DNA from: Plantactinospora alkalitolerans
GTDB lineage: Bacteria > Actinomycetota > Actinomycetes > Mycobacteriales > Micromonosporaceae
Length of the DNA stretch: 35,065 bases
Assembly: GCF_015690345.1 (NCBI RefSeq)
Contig: NZ_JADPUN010000252.1
Coordinates: 1-35,065 of the forward strand
Direction: 5' to 3'
A program made the position numbers and the translations under genes. Shown piece by piece: positions 6,688 through 13,810 of the stretch. The notes under the pieces were generated by a model. It saw nothing but the letters and a program-made list of their open reading frames with translations, did no database searches and was not told where the DNA came from. The first letter of the stretch is position 1; each line of letters begins with the position of its first letter.

Positions 6688-7001
6688 CGGTCCTCCGTCC
6701 GGTCGCAGTAGCTGGCCGGACCGGTCGGCTCTTCGGCGCTCCAGCACGAGCCGCCGAGGACGCTGTCCCAGTGGCAGCCGGGATGGTCGGCGGCCCGGAC
6801 GCACACCTCACCGTCGGGTCCGGCCCGGCCGCAGGTGACCGGCTCGTTGTGGTTCCACTGGTCGGCCCGGTCGAGCGCGGCGAAGAGATCGGCGTACGGC
6901 TCAGGCTGTGCACTGTGGGCGGCCGGTACGGGCGGGAGTGGCTCGGGTGGCGTCCACTCGCGACGCAGCCGGTCCCAGTCCGGCGAGTTGTTCTGTGTCA
7001 C
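6684..7001 (-). CDS. Small Cys/His-containing hypothetical protein
   Basis: 105 residues from the GTG at 7001, chosen because GGAGG lies 5 nt upstream; longer starts up to 7079 lack such a site. The N-terminal half is acidic and Pro-rich (WTPPEPLPPVP). The C-terminal half holds the spaced residues VTCGRAG, EVCVRAADHPGCHW, SCW and SYC, a pattern suggesting metal binding or disulfides. It is divergent from the HTH regulator gene at 7178, with 176 bp between them, so the two may share a regulated promoter region. No function is recognised. Confidence 0.6.
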   Translation of the reverse strand: MTQNNSPDWDRLRREWTPPEPLPPVPAAHSAQPEPYADLFAALDRADQWNHNEPVTCGRAGPDGEVCVRAADHPGCHWDSVLGGSCWSAEEPTGPASYCDRTEDR

Positions 7002-7177
7002 GCGAGCCTCCAGGCGTTGATCGTCATGAGTGAGTGGGTCGCTACAGAGAGCATGGCCGATCTGGAGGTGAGTTTGCAACGTCGTAAGTGGAGAAATGTT
7101 GTTGGTGATCAGGAAGCAGTGTTGACATCGGCGGTGTTCAGCGACGACGATCGTTCTGGCTTCAGGGAGGTGAGGTA

Positions 7178-8035
7178 GTGGCTTCGATTCCGAGTCCGAC
7201 GATCCGAGCGCGACGGCTGCGCCGAGAGTTGCGCCGGCTGCGGGAGGCGGCCGGGCTGACCGCCGAGAGCGTTGCGACCGAACTCGGTTGGCACCGGTCC
7301 AAGATGATCCGTGTCGAGCTCGGGCACTCGCGGGTCACCCAACAGAACGTGCAAGACCTGCTGAGGATCTACCAGCCGTCCGCCGAGGACCGGGAGACGC
7401 TGAGCACCCTCGCCCGCCAGGCTCGTCTGAAGGGCTGGTGGAACGCGTACGGCGACGTCCTGCCCGACGACTACATCGGGTTCGAGGCGGAGGCCGCCGC
7501 GATCAGCACCTTCCAGAGCCTCTACGTGCCTGGGTTGTTGCAGACCGAGGAGTACGCCCGCGCGATCATCCTGGCCGGCCGGACCACTGCCGATCCGGAC
7601 GAGGTTGACCGCCGCGTAGCGGCCCGAACCGCACGAAAAGCGCTGCTCTCCAGGGACGTGCCACCGAAGCTCTGGATCATCTTGGACGAGGCGGCAGTCC
7701 GGCGGGTTGTCGGAGGCCACAGAGTGATGCGAGCCCAGAACGCTCGGCTGATCGAGGCGTGCGGCAATCCAAGGATCGAGATCCAGATCCTGCCGTTTGT
7801 CGCCGGAGCGCATGCCGCCATGGGCGGTCCGTTCACCATCCTCGACTACGACGACCCGGTGCTCGACCCGACAATCGTCTACGTCGACAACGACGCGACG
7901 ACCGCCCTGCTCGAAGAGGAGGAGCAGGTGGCGCGACATAGACTCGTGTTCGACCACCTGCGCGCGAAGGCACTCGACCCGGATGAGTCCGCCGAGTTCC
8001 TCAAACGGGTGGCGGACGAGTACCCGAGTCAGTAG
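7178..8035 (+). CDS. XRE-family HTH regulator with DUF5753 (Scr1-type)
   Basis: 285 residues. An N-terminal helix-turn-helix domain (about residues 8-65: LRRLREAAGLTAESVATELGW then RSKMIRVELGHSRV) is followed by a DUF5753 domain that begins around GFEAEAAAISTFQSLYVPGLLQTEEYARA, a highly typical signature. These regulators are abundant in Streptomyces and Micromonosporaceae and are paired with a small DUF397 protein; some pairs have been described as toxin-antitoxin-like or developmental regulators. The GTG start has GGGAGG at 7165-7170. A TTGACA at 7122-7127 may be the -35 box, but no convincing -10 is seen at the right distance. The DUF397 gene follows after 13 nt. Confidence 0.9.
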   Translation: MASIPSPTIRARRLRRELRRLREAAGLTAESVATELGWHRSKMIRVELGHSRVTQQNVQDLLRIYQPSAEDRETLSTLARQARLKGWWNAYGDVLPDDYIGFEAEAAAISTFQSLYVPGLLQTEEYARAIILAGRTTADPDEVDRRVAARTARKALLSRDVPPKLWIILDEAAVRRVVGGHRVMRAQNARLIEACGNPRIEIQILPFVAGAHAAMGGPFTILDYDDPVLDPTIVYVDNDATTALLEEEEQVARHRLVFDHLRAKALDPDESAEFLKRVADEYPSQ

Positions 8036-8048
8036 CCGAAGGAGTCAG

Positions 8049-8261
8049 ATGACCACCGCCGACCTGGACCGCGCTGTTTGGCGGAAGAGTAGCCGTAGTA
8101 GTGCCAGTGGCTCTGACTGTGTCGAGGTCGCTGAGCTTGCCGGGGCGATCGGGGTACGGGACTCGAAGAACCCGACAGGGCCGGTGCTGCGGTTCACCCC
8201 GTATGCCTGGGCCAGCTTCACCAGCGGTCTACCCCGCGCCAGCGGGTTCACAACGCGCTGA
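8049..8261 (+). CDS. DUF397 protein, partner of the HTH regulator
   Basis: 70 residues. The DUF397 pattern is clear: AVWRKSSRSS near the N-terminus, DCVEVAEL in the middle, then VRDSKNPTGPVLRFTPYAWASF. It acts in the cytosol, probably by binding the adjacent DUF5753 regulator. AAGGAG at 8039-8044 precedes the ATG by 4 nt, and the pair forms an operon. Immediately downstream begins a relic of pglX on the other strand, so this gene marks one edge of a decayed region. Confidence 0.9.
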   Translation: MTTADLDRAVWRKSSRSSASGSDCVEVAELAGAIGVRDSKNPTGPVLRFTPYAWASFTSGLPRASGFTTR

Positions 8262-8324
8262 ACGACAGGGCCGAACGATGCCGGCGGCATCCCTACCTCC
8301 GAGTTGATCGCTCCGAGGCTGCCG

Positions 8325-8800
8325 TCGAGGCGCCTTGGCCGCGTCGTGGCTGATCGGGATCCGGTACGCCGGGTTGTGCTCGGGGTCGAACAGTAGCGCC
8401 CGGCCTGCGTCCCGCCGATGTGCTCGAACGACGCCAGCAGCCAGTCCCGGTCGGTCTTCTCCCGATGCTGGCGGAAGTAGTCGTCCTGCAATTCCTCGGC
8501 CAGTACCGCCCGGTCCTTCTCCGGCCCGGCCAGATAACAGGCGTCGCCGAACAGCCCGTTGTCCTCGCCGAACCGACGAAGACCGAGCCCAGCACCCAGG
8601 CCACCGCTGTCTGGGTCACCCGCTCGTCCCGCCACGCCGGCCAGGTCGCCGCCGTACGCTTCTAACCCGAACGCCCGGTCGTACTCGGGTCGGAGCTTTC
8701 GTAGTGCTCGCCGGAGCTGCCGATCTACTCGACCAGGTCCTTCTCCAACGCCCTGACCTGGCCCTGTAGGTCCTTCAGCAACGCCCGACGATCGATCTCA
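8325..8800 (-). pseudogene. pglX: Remnant of BREX type 2 pglX (N-terminal part)
   Basis: Reading the minus strand in three frames reconstructs the beginning of a PglX-like adenine-specific DNA methyltransferase. The blocks are IDRRALLKDLQGQVRALEKD, a TAG stop, KLRPEYDRAFGLEAYGGDLA, WRDERVTQTAVAWVLGSVFV, FGEDNGLFGDA, YLAGPEKDRAVLAEELQDD, DRDWLLASFEHIGGTQAGR and ALLFDPEHNPAYRIPISHD. The order and wording match the family N-terminus from memory. At least four frame changes and one in-frame stop are needed, and the remaining roughly 1,000 residues, including the methylase motifs, are absent. In BREX-2, PglX methylates host DNA and is required for phage defence. This copy cannot be functional. Confidence 0.7.
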
Positions 8801-8920
8801 GTCCGCCCACCCTCATGCTCCGCCGCATCGAACCGCCCCACCGTACCGGGCTGGCATCACTGCGTTACGCAACCTTCCGGCCCCAACCGCCGCACCACCT
8901 GTCCAAGGGCCGTCGCCGGA

Positions 8921-9514
8921 TCACAGCTTGGTGGGCGGCGAACAGAAGAGATGCTGTGGCCCGTTCAGCGGATACTTCCCGCGGCCATTCTCGGCGCGCT
9001 TCGGCGTAGCGGCTTCGCGCTGGCGCACGGCGCCGAGACAGAAAACCACCTCGCGCACCGGCTCTGGGAGCTTGACCCTGCCGACGTAGGGGCGGTTACC
9101 TTCCAGCGGCAAGTCAATCGAGAATTTTTCGGTGACCTCCTCGCCAGGTGGAATGACCATGCCTTCGATGGTGCCGATCGCGTCGGCGTCCACCCCCGGC
9201 GGGATGACGAAGGTGCGTTTCGCCACTTCCACCGTGTCATCCTTCCGAGCGGACACGTAGACATCCCAGGCATGCGAGGCGGCACCTCCCTCCACCCCGA
9301 CATAAGCGACGATCGACTCCGTGCCCTGATTGCGGAATGTATATCGGATGTCCAGGTCTTCCGCCCGACGGGCCACCTTGGCGTCGAAGCTCGCCATCGG
9401 CCTGGCGCCGGTCGGGGTCCACTCCGGCTCGAAATCCTCGTACGCATCCGCGCAGCCAACCAGCGTCACGAGGGTAAGCGCCGCGCCGCAGACAACGAGC
9501 AACCTCTTGATCAT
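8921..9514 (-). CDS. Lipoprotein downstream of a toxin relic, possible immunity protein
   Basis: 197 residues with a classic lipoprotein signal: KR, a hydrophobic core and the lipobox LVGC at Cys21. The mature part has a beta-sandwich look (FDAKVARRAEDLDIRYTFRN, VIPPGEEVTEKFSIDLP). The ATG overlaps the stop of the upstream metallopeptidase-like frame (ATGA at 9511-9514), so the two were cotranslated. In polymorphic toxin loci a gene in this position often encodes the immunity protein, and a membrane lipoprotein would suit an extracellular toxin; this is inference. Its frame is intact although its partner is broken. The function is otherwise unknown. Confidence 0.65.
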   Translation of the reverse strand: MIKRLLVVCGAALTLVTLVGCADAYEDFEPEWTPTGARPMASFDAKVARRAEDLDIRYTFRNQGTESIVAYVGVEGGAASHAWDVYVSARKDDTVEVAKRTFVIPPGVDADAIGTIEGMVIPPGEEVTEKFSIDLPLEGNRPYVGRVKLPEPVREVVFCLGAVRQREAATPKRAENGRGKYPLNGPQHLFCSPPTKL

Positions 9515-9885
9515 CTGTGCGACGTCCTCTTGGGCCAGCCCAGCTCGTCACGGAAAGCGTTTTCGGTGTAGCTGTAGGGGTGGTCGGGGTCGATCTGGCC
9601 GGGCGTGTTCGGGTCATCGTCTTCGTCGACTGGAAGGCCGACGGCCTCTCGTTCCCTGTTGTTGACCCCGACATCGTCGGGCCCCTCATGAGTACCGGGA
9701 GCGAGAGTGTCGTTTCCGTAATCGTAGACCTGAGCGAATTCGTGGAAGAGGCCCCGATCGGCGGCCGTTCGTCCGACGACGATAGCCGGCTCGGGTTGTA
9801 GTTGACCTGGTAGTCCTCGCCCAGAACCCACCACGTGGATTTGGCCTGGTCGACCTGTTGGCCCGATCCGGCTCCGCCGCCTACC
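9511..9885 (-). pseudogene. Broken M91 (NleD-like) metallopeptidase toxin domain
   Basis: The segment STWWVLGEDYQVNYNP in one frame continues in another as EPAIVVGRTAADRGLFHEFA, then VGVNNREREAVGLPVD and ENAFRDELGWPKRTSHR up to the stop. This is the pattern of the M91 effector/peptidase domain found at the C-terminus of polymorphic toxins. Two defects are seen: a frameshift near 9800, and HEFAQ in place of the zinc-binding HExxH, where the second His has become Gln (CAG). No N-terminal secretion domain is present upstream. The stop overlaps the lipoprotein start, preserving a toxin-immunity-like layout. Loss of activity is likely on both counts. Confidence 0.6.
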
Positions 9886-9887
9886 GA

Positions 9888-10169
9888 CGCGTTGTCACCG
9901 GTGTGCGTGCGGCGTCGAGCATCGCCAACCGGATCGTCCTGCCCACCCCGCCCGGCGTCTCGGTCCGTGACGCTCTGCTCGACCTGCCGCTGAGGCGGTC
10001 GCGGTCGGCCACGCCATCCCGCCGGCCGCGCTGGCCCGGCTACTGGCCGACGACCGCGAGGGCTTCATCCGGGAACGCACCGCCACCCTTGCCGGGTTGG
10101 AAGAAGTTCATCCAGGAGACCGACGGCGAGGAACTCACCTGGGATATCGCCGAGGAACACGGATCGTGA
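9888..10169 (+). pseudogene. Unidentified gene relic spread over three frames
   Basis: Protein-like segments occur in successive plus-strand frames: ASSIANRIVLPTPPGVSVRD, then AEAVAVGHAIPPAALARLLA and DDREGFIRERTATLAGLE, then KKFIQETDGEELTWDIAEEH before a TGA. Together they look like the C-terminal 90 residues of one protein broken by two frameshifts. I do not recognise the family. It lies between the toxin relic and the type VII-like operon. Confidence 0.45.
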
Positions 10170-10247
10170 TCGGGGGTCGGGGGTGGCACGAGCATTGAAG
10201 TTATCCACAGGTTCCTGACTGTGGGGTGATGAGGCGGTCGCGCTTCG

Positions 10248-10256
10248 TGCTATAAC
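10248..10256 (+). promoter_or_regulatory. Extended -10 promoter of the WXG100-like operon
   Basis: TGCTATAAC combines a TGn extension with a good TATAAC -10 box, in a 127-bp intergenic stretch. Transcription would start near 10263, giving a leader of about 35 nt with a GGGGG ribosome-binding site at about 10284. No strong -35 box is visible, as expected for an extended -10 promoter. Confidence 0.5.
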
Positions 10257-10296
10257 CTCCGAGGTAATTTCACCGGGAATCGGGGGTAACGGGATC

Positions 10297-10794
10297 ATGG
10301 TGACAACCGAGCCGGGATGGCGGCCGGAGTATCGCGGTCCTGACGGCAGCGTCGGCGATGTCGGCTCGGGCAGAGAACTCGGCGCGCACCTCTACTACCT
10401 CTACCGGGCCGGTCGTAACGAGCTGCCCCGGATCGCCAGGACCTACGCCGATGTGACCGTGTTGGTACACCAGACAACCGGGGCGATGGAAGGGCAGTTC
10501 GACCTGCCCGGGCGGGGGATCGGCCCGGCCCAGCAGCGTCTGCTGGAGTTGCGTGCAGAGGTGCAGGACGTGTTGCGGCTGACCTCGCTGCGGATGTCGG
10601 AGGTCGGCGCCGCGCTGGTCACCATCGCCGACCGGTACGCGGCCACGGACGAGGCAGCGGCCAGTGAGTTCACTCGGCTCCTCGGCAACAACGCGTCGGA
10701 CTACCAGCGCCCCGCCCTCGCCCCGCCCGATCCTCCGGCCCCCGGGGACCCACCGCTGGCAGATCCCCGCATTCCCCGCAACATCGTTGACTGA
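10297..10794 (+). CDS. Type VII secretion-like helical protein
   Basis: 165 residues, mostly helical, with a Pro-rich tail (APPDPPAPGDPP). Two long helices are separated near residues 60-75, and the second ends with YAATDEAAASEF. That fits the YxxxD/E motif of ESX/type VII substrates, which follows a helical hairpin. No signal peptide is seen, also as expected for that route. The next gene carries a WSG motif, so the two may form a heterodimeric substrate pair. Specific family membership is not certain. Confidence 0.6.
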   Translation: MVTTEPGWRPEYRGPDGSVGDVGSGRELGAHLYYLYRAGRNELPRIARTYADVTVLVHQTTGAMEGQFDLPGRGIGPAQQRLLELRAEVQDVLRLTSLRMSEVGAALVTIADRYAATDEAAASEFTRLLGNNASDYQRPALAPPDPPAPGDPPLADPRIPRNIVD

Positions 10795-10815
10795 CCTGGC
10801 CAGACGGGAGACGCC

Positions 10816-11928
10816 ATGGTCGACGCTTCGATCCCCTTCGACTACCGCCAGATGCACCACTCCCTCAACGAGATCGGCACCTACCTGGCCGAGTTGCACT
10901 ACATCGACCAGGTGTTCGCGTACATGGGCGATATCGAGTCCAGTTCGTTTGAAGTACTCGCCGAGATCGCCGCTGCCGGGTTCGCTTCCGGATCCTGGTT
11001 CACCGTGGAGTTCACCGGGACGGTCTCGTTCAGCCGTACCTGGTGCGTGCCGCCGCCGTTTCCGCCACGCCTGATCTGGCAGGATTCGATAGAGGAAGAG
11101 ATCCAGAAGCAGGTCGAGGAGTACAAGGCGAAGGCCGCAGGGTGGGCGTCGGACAATGTGGACTCGATCAAATCAATGGTCAAGCCACTGGCCCACCCCA
11201 CCGGGTCCGTCTACTCCAACGACATCGTGCAACCGGTGCGAGATGCACTGACGCGGTTGGAAGACTTCGTGCCCCACGACTTCGGCAAGCTGCGGCACAC
11301 CCTCGGCAACTGGTCCGGTGAGGCGGCCGAGGACTTCGCCACTAACTTCTACAACCCGTTCGAGCAGACCCTGGCGAGCCACCACCGGATGCTCGATGCG
11401 CTTGTCACCGGCCTAGAGGCCGCGCACACCACCGTCGACCTCACCCAGCAGAGCCTGATGAACGTGCTGCACGCCACCCGCGATGCGCTCCTGGAACAGT
11501 TGCACAAACGCCCCCAGCAGGCGGCGGCGGAGCAACGGGACCAGTCCACCAAGCACGCCATGATCATCGTTAGCGCGTTCGTACCCATGGCAAAGGGTCG
11601 GGACCTCTGGGCCAACAGCCTCGATATGGCCAGCGCCGCCACCTCCGCAGTGGCGAGCGGAGCAGCGTCAAATCCCATGGATCGACATGCCCTGACCGGA
11701 GGCACCGCCGAAGAGCTACTGCACGCTCTGACCGACGCCATCACACTCATCGATCGGAACTCGAACGAGCAGTATGAGGATCTTAATGAACTGGTGACGG
11801 GCGCCCTCTCTCGGATGGAGTCCATTCGGGACGCGCCGGATGAGGAGGACGGTCGGCTGGTACCTCGACAGCCCCGATTGCTCGACGGCACCAACAGCAG
11901 CGACTTCTATCTACCGCGGGCCCGATGA
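10816..11928 (+). CDS. WXG100-like domain protein
   Basis: 370 residues. The middle region reads LGNWSGEAAEDFATNF followed by helices (LASHHRMLDALVTGLEAAH), a good match to the helix-WxG-helix core of the WXG100 superfamily. The N-terminal 110 residues and the C-terminal helical tail are not recognised. GGGAG lies just upstream of the ATG. It is 21 nt downstream of the YxxxD-containing protein and overlaps the lipoprotein gene by ATGA, forming a three-gene operon. No membrane ATPase (EccC) or other ESX core gene is in the window, so secretion would rely on a system encoded elsewhere. Confidence 0.65.
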   Translation: MVDASIPFDYRQMHHSLNEIGTYLAELHYIDQVFAYMGDIESSSFEVLAEIAAAGFASGSWFTVEFTGTVSFSRTWCVPPPFPPRLIWQDSIEEEIQKQVEEYKAKAAGWASDNVDSIKSMVKPLAHPTGSVYSNDIVQPVRDALTRLEDFVPHDFGKLRHTLGNWSGEAAEDFATNFYNPFEQTLASHHRMLDALVTGLEAAHTTVDLTQQSLMNVLHATRDALLEQLHKRPQQAAAEQRDQSTKHAMIIVSAFVPMAKGRDLWANSLDMASAATSAVASGAASNPMDRHALTGGTAEELLHALTDAITLIDRNSNEQYEDLNELVTGALSRMESIRDAPDEEDGRLVPRQPRLLDGTNSSDFYLPRAR

Positions 11929-12653
11929 ACGGAGTTGTCGGCATGCAGGTACACCGTCGAGACCGTTATCCGATCGTTCGACCCTGGACAGTTCTCGCCG
12001 CAGTTGCCGTGCTTGTCATCGGTGGATGCGACTCCAGCCCGGAGCCGACCGAGACCCCCGAGCCACGTGTGACGTACGGGCAGGCGACCCCGAACATGTG
12101 CGAACGCATGAAGATGGCGGAGGTCGCTACACGGTTCGGTCTCAAACTCAGATCCTCCTACGATCCGACGGTGCAGTTCGACACTCGGGGTAGCGACGTC
12201 TACCTGAGCTGCGCCATCAGGGCCTACGACGAGAGTAAACGCTTCCGTACCGAGTTCGGGGAGTTTGATCCGGCTGGCACTGTCAGGCTGCGGACGTACC
12301 CAAAACACGAGGATGCCGAGGACGCTCACAAGGCGGAGGTGACCTCGTTGCAGCGCCTCATGCAGGGGAAGCCGGAGATTTCGACACAGGCCGTCAGCGG
12401 CTGGTGGGACGAAGGGCACTATTTCCAGACGGTAGCTCCGCTCGACCCGAAGGATTACCGCTTCGAGAACCTCGACGCCGCCGGAGTGGAGGTTCTCTAC
12501 GAACTTCGACACGGCAACCTGCGCGTCACCACGCGCATCGATACCGATGCGTCAACTCCGGAAATCGATCAGGTCCTCGCCTTCCTCCGTGATTTCGCGG
12601 AAGCTTTCACCAAAGAAGCGGTGTCCCACCTCTCCCGGACCGGCCCGGACTGA
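11925..12653 (+). CDS. Lipoprotein of the WXG100-like operon
   Basis: 242 residues from the ATGA-coupled start at 11925. The ATG at 11943, with GGAG 8 nt upstream, would remove six residues and is equally plausible. The signal is WTVLAAVAVLVIGGC, with a lipobox ending at Cys35 (or Cys29), followed by a Pro/Thr/Glu linker. The mature domain contains two more Cys (NMCERM and LSCAIR), probably a disulfide, and an alternating beta-rich pattern. It resembles the DUF3558-like lipoproteins of actinomycetes in layout, but I cannot confirm a family. It would sit on the outer face of the membrane. Confidence 0.7.
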   Translation: MNGVVGMQVHRRDRYPIVRPWTVLAAVAVLVIGGCDSSPEPTETPEPRVTYGQATPNMCERMKMAEVATRFGLKLRSSYDPTVQFDTRGSDVYLSCAIRAYDESKRFRTEFGEFDPAGTVRLRTYPKHEDAEDAHKAEVTSLQRLMQGKPEISTQAVSGWWDEGHYFQTVAPLDPKDYRFENLDAAGVEVLYELRHGNLRVTTRIDTDASTPEIDQVLAFLRDFAEAFTKEAVSHLSRTGPD

Positions 12654-12677
12654 GCCGGCCACCCGAGGACGGTAGAG

Positions 12678-13145
12678 ATGTTTGAAGTGACGCGGACCGG
12701 CGAGGATCCGGCGGATCGTCGTCGGTGGAGTCGACGGTTGTGGAAAACAAACACAAAATTTCGCAATCCCGCGCCGGAGCGGGTCCACTCGCCGATCACC
12801 GGTTTCCACCACCAGGCCGAGGTTGGCGAGGGGCGCTGGTTGGTGCTCTCTGGCCAGTTCGGCATCCGACCGGACGGACACGTGCCAGAGGACGCGATCG
12901 AACAACTGGTGCTCGCGCTCGAAAACGTCCGTCAGAACCTTCTCGCCGCCGACATGCGGGTCCACGACGTGACAAAATTGACCATCTACCTTGTCGGTGA
13001 TGTCGACTTGGAGCGGCTGAGGGCTGAGCTTGCCCGCTGGCTCGACAACCATAAACCGACCGTGTCCATCCTGTTCGTCGCCGGGCTCGTCGGTCCCAGC
13101 TTCCGCGTACAGTTAGACGTCTTGGCCGCCGCTCCACATCGCTGA
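12678..13145 (+). CDS. RidA-like (Rid family) protein
   Basis: 155 residues. From about residue 35 the Rid/YjgF fold is recognisable: LVLSGQFGIRPDG, the long helix QLVLALENVRQNLLAADM, VTKLTIYLV and the last strand SFRVQLDVLA. RidA enzymes hydrolyse reactive enamine/imine intermediates, using an Arg in a PxR-type motif before the last strands. Here that stretch reads KPTVSILFVAGLVGPSF and has no Arg in place, so deaminase activity is doubtful. The first 20 residues are Arg/Trp-rich and unlike the family; a TTG at 12735 beginning MWKTNTKFRNPAPE would give a more typical N-terminus. GAGGA lies 8 nt upstream of the ATG. Confidence 0.65.
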   Translation: MFEVTRTGEDPADRRRWSRRLWKTNTKFRNPAPERVHSPITGFHHQAEVGEGRWLVLSGQFGIRPDGHVPEDAIEQLVLALENVRQNLLAADMRVHDVTKLTIYLVGDVDLERLRAELARWLDNHKPTVSILFVAGLVGPSFRVQLDVLAAAPHR

Positions 13146-13660
13146 GTTGTTGGGCCACCGGTCACTGCGGTGGTCGGCCGTGCCGGTGCTCGTTGCCACC
13201 CAGGCGTCCGGCAGCAGCACCCACTCGTCCTGGGCCACCGGCACCACCGTGGCGTCGAGCCGGGGAAGCTGCCACGGGTCCTGCATCGGGCAGAGCAGCC
13301 ACACCGCCCCGGGCCAGGTCCGCCAGATCCTCCAGCATTTCCATCGCGCCGTAGCGGGCGAGCGGCGCGGCGTCGAAGAGCAGCAGTGGCAACCGTCGGT
13401 CCGGCAGGGTCAACAGCTCCGGCCGGAGCTGCTGCCAGGTCCGGGCCGCGATCTCGGCGAGCTTCAACGCGTCCCGGGAGTTCGGGTCGGCCGCGTCGGC
13501 GGCGAGCACCATCTGCCAGGTCGGCTTCGGCCGGGCCTCGACCAGCGTACGCAGCTTCGCCAGGAACAAGCCCGCCACGTTGCACGGACGCGCGTTCAGC
13601 CGGTTGACCAGTTCCGCCTGTGCAGGCTCGTACGGCGGGCGACTCCACCGCGACGGCGCA
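13146..13660 (-). pseudogene. pglW: Probable remnant of BREX type 2 pglW (C-terminal part)
   Basis: One frame reads AQAELVNRLNARPCNVAGLF, PTWQMVLAADAADPNSRDAL, TWQQLRPELLTLPDRRLPLL and LFDAAPLARYGAMEMLEDLA, ending at LARGG. A single frameshift near 13305 then gives AVWLLCPMQDPWQLPRLDAT and VVPVAQDEWVLLPDAWV. The LLLFDAAPLARYG...AVWLLCP...DGxxxPV pattern recalls the C-terminal region of the BREX-2 kinase PglW; this comes from memory and is less certain than the pglX call. The 5' part, with the kinase domain, is missing. The fragment ends against the RidA-like gene and lies upstream of the pglX relic on the same strand, as in intact pglWX loci. Confidence 0.5.
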
Positions 13661-13810
13661 GGTGTTCGACAGCAAACTGCCAAAGGCGGATCTGGCTCGT
13701 ACCGAGCTCAGCATCTACTGTGATCTGACCCCGAGCAGCAATCTGCCAGCGGGTCGACCCAGCCCGTCAACTGACCTGACTGGCGGCGGTCACTCGGCCG
13801 CCCAAGGACG

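Noticed and set aside
7122-7152. TTGACA as a full promoter for the HTH regulator
   Set aside because: No -10 box at 16-19 nt downstream; kept only as a possible -35.
8045-8635. Intact 196-residue minus-strand gene
   Set aside because: Only its first third matches the pglX pattern; the rest is antisense to the DUF397 gene and out of frame with the continuing pglX similarity, so it is treated as part of a relic.
13162-13683. Intact 173-residue minus-strand gene
   Set aside because: The conserved pattern leaves this frame near 13305 and continues in the adjacent frame, which indicates a frameshifted fragment.
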